DNA of 64,000 nucleotides from Tetrahymena thermophila SB210 (GCF_000189635.1 NW_002476250.1:62001-126000); one strand, 5' to 3'. Shown: positions 25,286-38,876, counted from the stretch's first letter. Program-made: numbers and translations. The notes: generated by a model from the sequence alone, not told the origin.

Positions 25286-25811
25286 ATGGATTTCAATTTT
25301 ACAGATTATTCACTTTAACAAATACAATCAGAACCTAATAAAAATATTTTTAGTAATGAGTAAATGAAGAATGACGATAATATTTAGGAAAATAAGATAG
25401 TTGATAAAAAAAAAACTAACATTATAGCTGATTAAAGAAATAAGATGCATAACATGTTATAAGATTTCAAATTAACTGTATAGCATTTCGTGTTGTTCAT
25501 AGTATTTATGCATGGAATGCAATAAAAAAATCTAATAATGTCCATTATGTAAGTAAAAATATGAGATATTCAATAATAAAAGTGTGTTAAGGATATTAGA
25601 TTATATCACATGCGAATGTTCAAACGAATAATGTAATTACAAGTCTTAATTTCTAGAGGTATTAAAACATTAAGAAACTTGTGAATTTTAGAAACGCACC
25701 TGCAAAGTATGCCATGAAATTTATTTATAGAAAGATATTTATGACCATATGATCAATAATCATAAAAAAGATATTATGTAACAATTAACATATAGGACTG
25801 ACCAGATTTGA
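25286..25811 (+). CDS. RING/TRAF-type zinc-finger protein, interrupted by a one-base frame change
   Basis: The ATG at 25286 opens a frame (MDFNFTDYSLQQIQSEPNKN ...) that leads into a run of ten A at 25406-25415. The zinc-binding part lies in the frame one base further on, ending in TGA at 25809-25811. If the run had nine A, the two frames would join and give about 174 residues. The second part shows a RING-like pattern (IRCITC, then SCCSQYLCMECNKKIQQCPLC spacing), followed by TRAF-type zinc-finger pairs (YITCECSNEQC, QETCEFQKRTCKVCHEIY). Family knowledge: such proteins usually act as ubiquitin ligases or adaptors. The canonical RING histidine is not obvious. The break could be a sequencing error in the homopolymer, a real mutation, or frameshifting. 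An ATG at 25366-25368 opens the second frame directly (MTIIFRKIRQLI) and could be the true start instead. Confidence 0.65.
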
Positions 25812-27169
25812 TGAAATATCTCCTAAGCTGATCAATGGCTAAGATTTTACTATTTAAATCGCTATTCATATATCCTTCTTAATTTTTAATATAATATGAA
25901 TTATATTGTTTTTAACTTTTTTTCATCATTTTAGTAAAAATATCAAATATTCCAAATTTATATTGTAAATAATTTTTTTAAACAATTGAAAATAACTTTA
26001 AGTATTTTATTCAAATAAATAAAAAAATTAGTTTTATTTAACAAACAAAATAAATAAATAAATAAAAAATACATAAACTCCTAAAATTGGAGAAGGATGA
26101 AGAATAAAGATTGAAATGGGATAAAGCAAATATAAAATATGTGGTAAGATAATATTTTTTAGGAATGTTTAGAATATGCTATTAATTTAGGAAATTAATT
26201 TTCCTAATTTTTATTAAATTAAGCACTTTCCTATTTATTAAGAATTCTAACTTATTTAAGTATTTTATTTTACTTTATTATTTAAATAGCTTATATTTTA
26301 AGAATATTATTTTGATTATACACTTGAATTTTATTAAACAATTATTACTTGTAAACTCTCTATTAGTAAGACCCTCCCTCCCCATTTAGAAAAAAGGGGG
26401 TCATAACACCATAATCTATAAAAAAAATTTAAGAAAATATACCTTAATTAATGAGCATTTACAGTATAGTTATTATAATTCTCTATCTATTCAAGACCAA
26501 AAAGTTTTATAAGTTGAGCTAAATATAAATTAGATGATTTTTAAAACTGCAACAGAGCTAAATCGTTTATTTAAATCTTAAAAATATATTGAAAATTTAA
26601 AAAATTTTTTAAATTAATTAAGTCATGTTTTATTTTTTTGATTTCTAAATTATTTATTTTTTTTGATTGCTCTACTAATTATTTTCTGTCCTTTTATTTT
26701 AGTTAATGAAACTAATTTTTTTAGTAATTTTTATTTATTATCTTCGTAATGTAATATAACTTAGAATCTTCTTAAAACTTTATTCATTTTCATATTTTAA
26801 TATCTTTCTTTATAATTAAAACCTATATTTTATATTAGTTTAGATTAAAAAATGAATATAGATTATTTATATAAAAATAAACCAAAATTAGTTCAGCTAA
26901 AAGGAAAGATTAATACCATACAATTTGAAGCAGATTAAATAAATTTTATTTAAAAAATGAGATATCTATTTTAATATGAGGCATTTAACAAACTTTCTAA
27001 AATTTTTTTCAATTTTATCATGCATGAAATTTTAGATTTAAAATTTAAGTATTAATAATTTTTGAATTTGCAAAGCCAACGTAACAATAATATTTATTAA
27101 ATTATTAAAATATCTTGATTTAGGAAAATAAATTTAAAAAGCAAAGGTGTCTGTGCGATATACAAAAAA
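25812..27169. other. Intergenic
   Basis: Mostly AT-rich. It contains an AAAT/AAAC tract at about 26040-26066 and a GC-rich hairpin at 26370-26402. An 88-codon frame (26852-27118) lies upstream of the B-box/kelch gene; it could be a leader ORF or part of a first exon, but I cannot link it to that gene and do not call it. Confidence 0.45.
26370..26402. repeat. GC-rich hairpin in intergenic DNA
   Basis: GACCC at 26370-26374 and GGGTC at 26398-26402 are complementary ends around CTCCCTCCCC and an A-rich loop; the C runs can also pair with the G5 run. It is one of few G/C clusters outside genes here. It lies about 560 bases beyond the RING-type gene. Confidence 0.35.
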
Positions 27170-29424
27170 ATGTTTAAATATTCAAATTAGGAATACTAAA
27201 AAAAAACTTTAGCCACAGGAGACATAGATCCTTATAATTACAATAGGGCTGCAGGAGATGGTTATTCTTAAAATTAGTCTTATAATCATTTACCAACTTA
27301 AGGAAATTTACACAACTAAAGTGTTTAATATGCAACATCTAATGCCTACTTTTGTGAAGAACACAATGACCCAGTGACAAATTACTGTGCTAATTTAGAC
27401 TGTTTGAGACCACTATGTCCTGATTGTATAGATGCACACTACAAATACCATCTTTAATCATCAACTATTCCATAAATTGAATCAATAAAAAATATGAAGA
27501 TTAATTGTTCAAAAAAAGTCGATGCAGCTATTCAATCACTCTAAAAAGAAATGAACGACTGTGAACTTAAATATCTAATTGATCCTGAACAAGTTATCAA
27601 TGAAGGAGTAGCAAAGATAAATCATACTAAAGAAAAAGTTCTTCTAATGGTAAATTGCTTTGTTTTCATTCTCTTTTGATAGTTATATTTAATGAATATA
27701 AATTTTAAATTAAAATAATAACTAATTATTTTAAAATAAATTTTTATTAGGTCCGCAAGTTTTTTGAGATGCAAGAAGATATTTATATTAAAAGAGTGAA
27801 TGAAAATCTACTTCGCTCAGGTGACTTTACTTCAATTTTTGAAAAAATAAATACATTAATTAACGAACTGGATTAATTGAGATATTCTCTTGAAGGCAAT
27901 AGCTTCCTCTCTTCAATAAATAGAATATGTCGCTTAGATTTGATATCGTTGAGAGATAAATTTAAATCAGATATTCATAAAATAGTGTAATAGAGAGATT
28001 TAGAGCCTGTTTAAGTTCTCATCGATGACCAGAAAGTTATGTAAATTAAATAAGATCTTGACTAAACAGTTATAATGGCAAAGTAAAGTGACTAGTAAAA
28101 TCGCTTTAGTAACTAGTAAAACATACTTGCAAAGCAATCAAATGTATTTTAACAAGGTAACAATTAATGAAATTTATAAAAAATTATAGTATATTCATCC
28201 TATATTAACAATATTTATAGTGTATTTGCTTGTTTTTATATAAAGAACTGTTTATTTCTTTTATATTACAAACTCTTTTCTTAGATTCTATCTCACTCTT
28301 CTCTTTCATAAAATTAATTAGTAAATGATATTCATAATCAAAGTTATAGAATTGCCAATGATCTTGCTGGAATTAGCCCATTGAAAGGCACCAATTCCAA
28401 TTTCAACTCTACTGCTCCACCCTTAGCTGGAAAAGGTCCTAGAGAAACTATAGAAATTCATACTGCAGATTACTTCGATGAGAGTTGTAAAAGAAAAAAT
28501 TTACATTTTTTCATCTACGATCAAGATAACAAAAGTTGCAAGCTAATTTATCTTGATTTGAATGGAAATAAATAGTTCTAAATAATTAATATTGATGTAG
28601 ATTTCCCACTACCTGCTTTCCATAAATCAATATCTCTTCCTGATGGTGAGATATATCTGATTGGAGGTACAAAGCCTGATAAAACAAAGTCTAATGCCAT
28701 ATATCGCTATGATCCTTCAAATAAGAAATTAGTTAAAGAAAGTGATGGTATGAAGGAAGGAAGAAGTAGTTTCGGAGTATGTATATTGAGAAATTGCATT
28801 TATGTGATTGGTGGTATAGGAAATAATGGTTAATACTTAAATTCATGTGAAAGATATAATCTTAAGTCAAAAAAATGGGAAACAGTCAGTTAAGTAAACT
28901 AAGCAAGTGCATCATTTTCTTGCACATCTTTTAACAACAGGTTTATTTATAAATTTGGAGGAAATCGTGAAGATAAATCACTCTTAAGAACAATTGAAAA
29001 ATACGACGTTATGTAAAATAAATGGTATATCATCAATATACAAAATTAAAACACCGTTCCTTAATTCTTAACTAATTCTTCCTGTGTTTAAATCAATTAA
29101 AATGAGATATTTGTATTTGGTGGTTACGATGATTAAAACAGTCCTTCTAATGCTTCATTTATTTTGTAAATAGTTGAGACTAAGGATCCATAATAGTCAG
29201 GAGCAATAACCAAAGAAGAAAATTATGTTTACACAATTCAAAAAATTAATGCATAACCTCTTCCAATCCCAGAAGGATTTACCAACCCCTAATCAATTAT
29301 TTTAAATAACACTATTTATGCAATTTAAGATTTCCCAAGCAGCAATTCAAATGAGCTTGATGATAATAAAAGATAGATTTTATAATTTAATGGAAAACAA
29401 TGGACTCTAATAAGAGATTCATGA
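27170..29424 (+). CDS. B-box zinc-finger/kelch-repeat protein
   Basis: Three exons (27170-27649, 27751-28156, 28322-29424) join in phase to give 662 residues. The third exon starts after ...AATTAG at 28321, which makes the phase work; an AG at 28283-28284 would lead to an early TGA. A B-box zinc finger is at residues 61-94: Cys62, His65, Cys73, Cys78, Cys83, Cys86, His90 and His94 (YFCEEHNDPVTNYC, LCPDCIDAHYKYH). A coiled-coil region follows to about residue 290. Kelch-type repeats occupy about 385-600, each with a Gly-Gly pair: IYLIGGTKPD, IYVIGGIGNN, YKFGGNRED, IFVFGGYDD. Family knowledge: kelch repeats form beta-propell­ers for protein binding, and the B-box plus coiled coil resembles TRIM-like proteins, but no RING precedes it. 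A cytoskeletal or ubiquitin-adaptor role is inference. Confidence 0.88.
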
Positions 29425-30264
29425 TATTTTTTTATTTAAAAAAATCCTATTTTATTTTATTCATTTATAATTAATTAAATTATTGTACATTTTCAAGTTA
29501 TTTTTTTTAGTAAAATAAAAAATATAAAATTTATTCTAAAATATCAATAAATAATTTAGCAAAATTTTTTAATAGAATTAAATAAATGATAAATTATAAA
29601 TCTTGCAAAAAGTTTACTTTCGCTTTAAATAATAAAAACAGTAAAAAATAATGTTTATAAAAGCTAAATTTTTAATAGTTGTGCAAATACATATGTTGCA
29701 TTTTAGGTAAATAAATTATCAAGGGGAGGCAGCAGAAAATACTTAAGCTAATATTTAGATTGTTGGAAAATCAATAAGAAGGATAAATGACTAAATATTG
29801 AGTAATTTAAAAATTATTTTATATATTATAAGTATGGAAGCGAAAAAATATTTTCATATAATGTAATTTTATTAAAATAAATACGTCTTCTTTTTAAATA
29901 AAATGTTTTTAATGAAACTTATATTTTTTGAAAAATTAATAGCTCAAGCTTTTTAAGGTTAGGTGCAAGCCAAAAAATAATACCTTGAGCTAAAAAGCAT
30001 GTTAATATTTGTATTTATTTACAGCATTAATATAAAATTGATAGAAATTAAAGATGAATGAATAAAATTAATTATAAATATTTAGAGGAAGTGCAATATT
30101 AAACATTTTATTATCAAATATTAATTAATAAATAAATAAAGAAAGATGAAAGAATTTAAAATTATATTTAGAAGTATTTTAATTTATTTATTAAAATGAA
30201 TTTTATAATTAATATTTTTTATTAAAATAAATAAATTTATATTTATTTAGCGTGTTTTTTTATT
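29425..30264. other. Intergenic between convergent genes
   Basis: Two genes converge here. The one structured element is an inverted repeat at 29940-29992. The rest is AT-rich with no coding frame. Confidence 0.5.
29940..29992. repeat. Short inverted repeat, 9-bp arms
   Basis: TAGCTCAAG at 29940-29948 and its exact reverse complement CTTGAGCTA at 29984-29992 flank a 35-base loop. A second nested complement, GCTTTTTA near the left arm and TAAAAAGC just beyond the right arm, could give an alternative fold. It stands out because the surroundings are nearly all A and T. It may be a small structured RNA or a shared terminator signal between the two convergent genes. Confidence 0.4.
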
Positions 30265-33200
30265 TCACTTTGCTTTTATTCTTCTATTTTCATTGCTTAG
30301 GAAATTAAATACATAAGGATTTTCAATTAGAGAATCTATTGGAAGGAGAGTAAATAGAAAAGTAGTATTATAGATTGTGCTGCCTAGACTCTTTATGAAT
30401 TAAGTACCAATAATTAAAAAAATAAACGTAATAACTACAAGACTCTCAATAAAGATAATTAATTAAATTGTGGTGAGATAATTAAAGTAATCCTAACTTA
30501 TGTTAACTACGAATTTATCTAATAAATCTATTGAATCTCTTAAGTAATAGTATGCTATATCCAAATCTTGAAGATTATTTTAGCTAACCCATTTCAAATA
30601 CATTCCTAAGTAAAATTAAAGGTTTTACTATGGTGTTCTTCCAACATCATTTAAACTTGAAATAGTATCAAACATTTGCTTTATAGTAATTATTAGCCCT
30701 TATTTTAATTTTCCTTAAAATATTTCTCCACATTTATCAGGGTTTACTAATTTGTTAAATTGGAATTCTGAGTTTTTGTTATCTTATAATATTTGACAGG
30801 CATCGTTTTTCAAAGCCGTTAAGAAGACAGATTTGTATTTGTCTATTTGATATCTATCTGATTAAAAATTATTATCTATGTTGTAAAAATCATTTAGTCT
30901 ATCTTTATTATTTTAGACTAATGAATCCATAAATCTGTAAAGCTTATTTCTATTTTCAAGCCCAAACCCATATATAGGGAAATTTATCAAAAAGTAAGAT
31001 GACAAATAGTTGAGACTAACATAGGACTTGGTTAAAAGAATAAGACTATATTCTTGAATGTTATGGGTAAAACTATCAAAGAATCCCCTCATTAGTAAGA
31101 CATTTAGCACAGGATTGAGTGAAAGTAAAATAAAAACAAAAAATGTTATTACTGATATTTTTAAAGAAAATCTCTAGAGACTATTTGTTTATGAGATTGT
31201 TCTCTTCTTTTTTTCTGTAATTGGCAGAAATTTCATAGTATTTTAATTTGAAGAGACAGCTTACGAGTTACGACGAACAACGAGCAATTTTTCAACATCA
31301 TCATGCAAAAATAATTTATTCAGCTATGCTGATCTATACTTAGCTATCTATGTAGCAATTAGTTGTGGATTAAATGTGCATATTAGTTTAAGTATTTCTT
31401 CTTTTCTTCCTTAAATAGTATAATATACAGGAAACACAACAAGAACTATAATCGAGCTAATAACCTCAACCAAAACTACACTAAAAATCAAAAGTGATTT
31501 TGTTTATGAAAGAATAGTATTTGCATTATCCTAAGACATAGTTGAAACTTAAACAAGAGAATCGACATACACTTAATAATTTTAATAAGTAAATGCTTAA
31601 CTGTAAATATCATTTAATTTTTAAAAGTTGATGCAATTCTTTGGATTCTAATACTCTTAAGAAGCTTTGTAATAGTAGCTGAGATAGTAAGGAAGATAAA
31701 CCAGAGATTAGCTATATAAAAGTATTAAATTAGGTAAATAAAATTTAAATGATTAAAATATATAAGTTACCCTCTGGTTGCATTCATGTATGTAAAATGG
31801 GAACCGTCTTAATATCTTTAATTAAGAAGCATAAGCTAAGTCTCTTACTGCTAATCGAAAAAGAAGTCTTAAAACTAAGATTAGGATAAAAGTTATCTAA
31901 AAATGATATCAATACTTTTCGTATTTTATGTTGTGCTATTTGCACCATCTTACTAAATGGCTGCTCTATAAGTGCTTGGAAGAATCTGTGCTTTAGTGAG
32001 ACACATAATCACAAACGGTGTAAAGCTTAGTTCATAATTTCTCAATACCTGCGAATATTCCTCTATAGCATTTGGACCTTTGAGTTAAAAAAAATATATT
32101 AACAAAACTTATTTTTTTTAATAAAGAAAAGAAAATTAATTTTTACCTATTTTAAGATTTGTGAAGTTTAACCAAACTGTATCAAAATTACTTTTTAGCC
32201 ACAAATATAGCACAAATGTCAAAACAATTAAGATAAAAAATGAAGCAAAACCGGTTGCTTTAATATAGAAAATCTCAGCAGGTTCTCTCTTGTTTATAAT
32301 TATATCGAATATGTTGACTTTCTTAGAATAAAATTAGCTTTCTCCTGTTCTTACAGAAGAGTCATCTCTCAAAATATCTTTTTATTTTTTCTTTAAGTAA
32401 TCGCTATCTTCAGATTAATTGTTTTATAATGCTAAATTATTAAATTAGTCTTCTTGATTATTTGAGCCGTTGATATCTTTTAAAGAGTATTAATTAAAAA
32501 GTTAGCCTTACTACTTTTCATCATCTTCATCATCCTCTATCGCATCAACATTAATGTTAGTTAGATTTTTATTTACATTACGCCTAGCTAGTCTTTTAAT
32601 TTTTGTGTCAGAAGCTCCTTTTAATTTAATTAATTTTTTTTTTTATTACCACCCATTCAAATAACTAATAGAGTTTTATATTTAAGATTCGTCAGCATTC
32701 TGAAAGATATTTCTTACATAAATTAAGTAAAAAAAATTTAATTAAGGAAATTAATAATTTCTAAATACTTATTCAATGCTCCTCTTTTATTGGGTCTTCT
32801 TAATTCTGGTGAGAGCAAACTATTTGTCATAGTAAACGACTCTATTCTCATATTATTATTCTATCAAATATTAAATTTTAAATTAGCATTGAAAATTGAT
32901 TTGTACTTATTATTAAGTATATTTAATGTGCATTTATCAAAAATAATTGGTTACTTGAGATGAGCTCTACTGAATTTTTTCATCAAGCTCTTGAATAGAT
33001 TGCTATGCTTATTGATTTAATGTACTGCTTAAAATATCATGAGGAATTTTCGATTGTTAAATTTATGTCTAATTTAACAAGTAATTTAAATAATATTCTT
33101 CGCGAGCATTATTATCTTATATTGAAACGTCTCTGACACTGTTTTGAAAAGTTGTTTCTGAGTTATGATGACCATTTAATGCTACATTTTCAGATCTTGG

Positions 33201-36200
33201 ACTAAAGAAATTATTTTATGAACCTTGTATTTACTATTATGTAAAAATATTTATGTTGCTGTACTAATTTAGAGTATTATTTGGTTCATAACCATTCAAG
33301 TGCTAGGTGTTTTAAATTTTAGCTTACTGCTTGCCTCCTTCTATATGACTCATATTAATGAAGCTTTATGTTATTTATCTGGGGGATTGTCCATCACTAT
33401 CTTGTTTGCTTTGCTAGTTCTGTAAAATGGTTGCAGCTAATGTACTCACTTTATTTTTTGAGTTTATAGCCATGTCTCCTTCTTCAATGTAATCATATCT
33501 TCTTCTTTCTGCAGACTATAATGAAGCATTAATTAAATTGAATTTGTTAAAATAAAAGAAGATTTTGAAAAAGTACTTACTTCTTCTAAATTCTCTTAAT
33601 TGTCTGAATTATTTGTTTATGAATTTTATTGTTTTAAATCATTTCTGCTTGAATCTTATTAGATATAATAACTTTATTGATTTTCTAGCTGAAGCAAGTA
33701 GGTTGGTTCTTTCTAAGGATGAAAATAAAAGATCGATGTCTTTAAAAGCGGTATTTGTATAGGAGATTAATACAATTTGGTAAGATTTTCATTCAAACCA
33801 ATGATATATTCATTAATTTCTTATTGTTTTCTAAATTTGCGTATCTAAGCTATTTCTACATAATACAAATATTTTTCTGGTTCAAAATAACTTTTTTGTC
33901 TTAAAACACTAAAACTTATTTCTAAGAATTGAAGAGAATCAGAAGGGTAGGTGGTAAAAAATTTATCAATTTCGTAAGCATCAAGTCTTACCTATTATCC
34001 CAATTAGGAAATTTGCTTAGCATTAACAGGAATAGCAAGTATAGATGTATTATTATTCAAATTTCTTCTTTGCTAATCCTTAAAGCCAAGCACATCATTA
34101 TAATCTTATAAATCGTTTATGTCTTCATATTACTCAATGCACATTAAATACGGAATTAAATTTCGAACATTAAACTGCCTCAATAATTCTAATAAATAAA
34201 TTATTTTTTAAATTAAATTCCATTCATAAAAATTAAGTTTAAAAATATTTTAAATGAAAGTTAATTTAAGTTAAAAATTGAAAAATTGTTTTCTTATTGA
34301 TCAAAAAGTAGCAAAATTATTTTTAAATTTGATTTAAAAATGAGAAAATTAATTACTGAAAAATAATTAAATCAACATAAAATAATTTGTTACTTTTTAG
34401 TAGATAATTTTTTGTGGCATTTTTTTCAGCTAAGGATGACTACCTTACTATTCCTTATATCATTTTTGAAAGTATTCTCGTAATATTTTTAGTGGAATCA
34501 AGATATTAAAAGTTTTAGTCACAGATTATATATTCCTTTTTTTTATTACTTGGCTACAAATAGAGTGTCAACCCAAAATCATTTCCATCAACTATATCCA
34601 ACTTTGATCTAATGATCACTGGAACTGTATATCCCTTTGCGTTTTTTATAAACGAAAAATGTTCCCCGAGCTAAATCCATAGCATATCTCCTTCTTCGCT
34701 GAGGGCTTGCAAATACTTATTAGTATGTTTTACTAAAAAATCAGGAATCAGATTGTTAAATGATTTATTTAAAATATCATTTATTTAGCACGAAAACATC
34801 TTTGCAGCTGAAAAGGTGGATTTAGTTATCAAACTCGATCTAAAAGATATAAACAAGGCAGATGACTTTATTCCTTGCAAATCAACTCTCCTGTCAGTTT
34901 TTCTCAACAAGTAATTCATAGCTTTTTTTGACCTGGAAACAAAGTTTCTTATTCTCCTTTTTTTGAAATCAAAATACTCTATATACAAATCTGCAATAAT
35001 AAAAGTTTTTGGGTGAGTTGGACATATGTCAAAGAGCCTGATCAGCTGCTATTCTATAATTTCTTTTTACAGAATACATGTTTCGCTTTAGCGTACAAGT
35101 TCGTTTAAATTAATGAAATCTTAGTAAAGATATTCATAGTAGCTTTATTTCTTTTATAGTCCCTCCAGCATAGACTTCTTTAACTACTTTATAAGATAAT
35201 CAAACTCTATCACTTGGGTGAGAGCTAAGCGCTAGTTTTAATAATCAGGAGTGCAAAAGAAATGGTAAAATGATTCAAATGTATCATAAATCAAACTTTA
35301 TACGATGTATTTTCCTTGGAGAGATGTTAAATCCTTAAGGACAGATTCTCTCAACTCAAATACCTATGTAAAGGCTTTGGCAGGTGCCTTTGCTATTTAC
35401 ATAAGGTAGTAAACATAAATTGCTCTAATTTATATTGCCCCTGAATTTAAATACTCTTTATTAAGCTTTCTATTTCCTCTAATTAAAGCATTGATGCTGC
35501 TCATTTTCTTTACTGAGGTTGTTGTCCCAACATTCGTATGACTCCCGCCATTTATGTATTGAAGAGAAGTTTCCTTCTAATATTGCTAGTAATTAAATTT
35601 GAATGCAGAATTATTACTTAAATTAAAAAATTTATCGAATAAGTTATTGAGATAATCTATTATGAACTATCTTCTAAATTCATATCCATGCATTTCTAAA
35701 ATAGATAATCCATTAAAAAAAACTTAATTAGATGATTTCGCACCTAAATTTTTCTTAATTTAGGATTATCCCTCCTTTTCTTAAGGAAAATTTCTTTCAT
35801 ACTTGATACAGAAGCAAGAGTCATCTTCGCAATTAATAACATGATTTGTATAAAGAGTTTCAAAGCAAACGCCTTCACCTTTTTCTTAGTTTGCATATAC
35901 TTCATAGCTCAATTGTGTGAGACCTATGAGCTTTCTTATGTATCTGTTTGCTATGTTGAGATTTGAGACTTTCATTTCCTTCTGCATAAAAGGAAGAAGC
36001 TCCTCATCCTTTTTCCTAATGAGCATCAGGGAAATTTTATAAGAGACAGGAAGCGAAATGAGAAAGAGCAAAGAAAAATCTGATTTATTTATCTAAGCAG
36101 CCACTACAGAAAGTAGTGAATTAATAACTATAAAGCAAATTGAGAGCATTTCTGCTTGTTGCGCAAAATTAAAAAAATATGGAAAGTCCTTATAGAAAAC

Positions 36201-37148
36201 TATCATTCTCAGGAGTTAAAAAATTAAGTAAATGTAAGTTTGAGTAATACCTGCCAACGAGCTGTATCTTAATCCAATATATATGATGGTAATTAATAAA
36301 TGTAAATATTGATAAAAATTATGTCGCTATGCTAGAGAATCGTTTTCTATGATCGAATAATCAAAATCATTAACAAGAATTAATAGCCATAAAATTATTG
36401 TTGTAATTAAAATTACGAGACCAAATGATTTGGTTACAGGATCTGCGTAAACATTAAATAAAGCACTCACCTCAGAATAAAGGACTCTAATAGAAAAGTC
36501 ACAAAAAGTGATAGCAAAGACCTAAATATAGCATTAAAAAATACGAGAAATAAGATTATTTGATATTTTCCATTGTGAATTTTATCTCTACTAAATAATT
36601 GTAGTAACTGTAGAGTAGTTACTGCCAGTTAGAATGTTATTTTCTTACTCGCTTACAAAATCAGAGTATTCTATAAAAACCCAAAAAATGTATCTAATAA
36701 GGATAAAGGAGATAATGAAGAGATTAAATACCATGCAAAAAAGACCAAAATAGTAGTAAATATTCTATATTTGTTGAGTATCATCAGGACTACAAATTAT
36801 ATCTAATAAAAGAATATAAACTCTAAAATATTTAGCATATTGTGTGATAAGAAATTCTCTTGTATCTCTTATATCTAAGCTTTTATTTTCTTTTTCAGTA
36901 TTTATTTCCATAGACTAAATAACTTTCTCTGAAAATAGCAGGCTAACAATTTGCATACATTAAATAAATATAAGTATTCCGCCAAGTAGCCTACCTCTGT
37001 TATATGATTTCAGTAATGGGCGTACAACTTTTGAATAAAACGCTATTGTCCTCTATCGTATATCTATTTATTGTGCTGCTTGCGACTTCATTCTTTTACT
37101 CATTATAAACATTTTATCTATATGATTATTCGCTTTTTATCCACCCAT
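30265..37148 (-). CDS. Very large multi-pass membrane protein, TmcB-like (PAS-type) ciliate family
   Basis: Seven exons on the minus strand join in phase: 34394-37148, 33581-34188, 32955-33515, 32769-32860, 32147-32712, 31771-32077 and 30265-31711, giving 2,111 residues. The start MGGQKANNHIDKMF at 37148 is followed by a basic head and a multi-pass membrane region (first segment LLGGILIFIQCMQIVSLLF, then many aromatic hydrophobic segments) over about 500 residues. A long soluble region follows. Around residues 850-900 it reads GDMLWIQLGEHFSFIKNAKG and DFGLTLYLQPSNKKK, which I read as a PAS-like sensor domain. A Gln/Asn/Ser-rich linker comes next, then a second membrane region with segments ATGFASFFILIVLTFVLYLW, LLIFSVVLVEVISSIIVLVV, SVITFFVFILLSL and LIIFIESLVVITFIFLIIG. 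The C-terminus includes LLPIDSLIENPYVFNFLS. This layout matches ciliate proteins annotated after Dictyostelium 'tiny macrocysts' protein B; the family assignment is from memory of its layout. The role, perhaps sensing, is unknown. Confidence 0.75.
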
Positions 37149-38876
37149 CTTGTTTAAATTGTATGGCTTTATCTTCTGTATAAATGCTGCAATTTTATAT
37201 GTTTTTAAAAATCAAATTCGAAATTTGAGTCTCGTAGTCTTTGCGATGAATTCCTAGCTTAAGCTTTTAAGTAAGTAAACTATCAGCCCCTATTTAGAAT
37301 TTTATGGTAATACTAAAAATATAATTAAATAATTTGATTGAAATATTGTTAAATATAAAAAATTAAATATATATTTGGTATTGCTTCTTTCTAATCTAAA
37401 AAATTTTTTAGTGGTGTACTACGATTGGAATTAATTAAATTTTCATAATTAATAGTTAATGCTTTCTTACTCCTAGCAGAGTTGCCATGAGTCTATTGAA
37501 TTTGGTGTAATAAATTGTATAAAAAATAGAAGTAAATATCTCATAACTAAATCAAAATCATTTTTCAAATTCATTTGATTTCTTACTTCAGTTAAACCAA
37601 AGTTGCATTTTTAATTTATTTCTTGCTTAAGTAAGATAAAAAAAATGTAAAATAAAACAAAAAATTCTAAAAATAATTAAAAATTAAGTGAGTGCTGAAT
37701 ATGATGTATTATAGTTATATATTTTTAATTGCTATAGATTTGTATTTTCCTAAAAGTAAAAGCAGAAATTTTAATACGCCAGTATATTAATAAATGGTTA
37801 AATAAATTAAATATTAAACTGGAATTGTATTTTTAAGAGAGCAAAAAAATAGATTTTTTATACTTTTAAAAGCTTTACTAAAACACTATTTTAGTAAAAA
37901 TCCTCTCTGACTATGCTACTGATTTCTTATTAAATTATGTTATAATTTTTTATTTTTTATAAAAATTTAATGATTAATAATTTAATTTACAATAATTTAT
38001 CTTTCAATTTGCTTCCTTCCATTAAATTTTGATTTACATATTGATCGTTTATTTTTATATAAACAAAAAATATCAATATTATTTATTTTTTTTCAAATTC
38101 TAACTTTATTAAATAAAAATGTTTTTAGAGTGATTTATTTAAATTTTAGAATGAGATCATTAAAAAATTCTACGTTAAACGTTTTTTTTGGAAAATCTCC
38201 TTTTTTTTTCACTTGAATTTTTACTAAGTAACTATTTATTAACTACGCAAAGTAAAAACAATTTAAAATAATTTTGTTTTTTAATATAACATTAGTAATA
38301 AAAATTTAAATATTTATAACAAGAAAATTAAAAATTTGAATAAATTTCAATTCACTGTCAATTTAAAATAAATGCAAAGAAAAGTATGTTTTAATTCAAA
38401 TTTTAGATAAGGATAAATAAAAAAAATATACTTTTTAATTATTACTATTACCTAAATTTATAATGAATAAAAAATTTATTATAAAGTTTATAAATAAATT
38501 AAAAAACATTTAAATAAACAAATTAGAGTGAATGATAAATTATAAGTGTAAAGAATTAATTATTATTTTTAATACTTTTACTATTATCTTTGATTTCAAT
38601 TTTATTAAATTATTTCAAAATCAAACCTTTATGGTCTTTAAAAATTAATAAATAGTACTATTTTATTTACTTTCTATTACAAAAAAATAATGAAAATTAA
38701 AAATCGTTTTTATTAAATAATAATTATACATGCATTCAGATATTCAATATTTATTTTTCTATGTTTTTAAAAAGGAATATATTTTTCAAACATCAAAGTA
38801 TTAAAGGTAAAGTATTATTCCCATAAAGGAAGAAATCTTTTTCAAAAACCCTGATTAGCACTTTCAGAAAATAAAA
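37149..38876. other. Gene-free AT-rich stretch, left part
   Basis: This is the promoter side of the large membrane-protein gene and the start of the longest gene-free stretch in the window. It is dominated by A and T runs. I see no frame, tRNA or repeat worth calling. Confidence 0.5.

Noticed and set aside
2262..25811. A functional ubiquitin gene cluster (E2, OTU protease, RING protein)
   Set aside because: The three genes are many kilobases apart, on both strands, and separated by unrelated genes. Nothing shows that they act together.
26852..27118. An 88-codon frame before the B-box/kelch gene
   Set aside because: It ends in TGA and I could not splice it in phase to the gene at 27170. It may be leader sequence, but this is unsupported.
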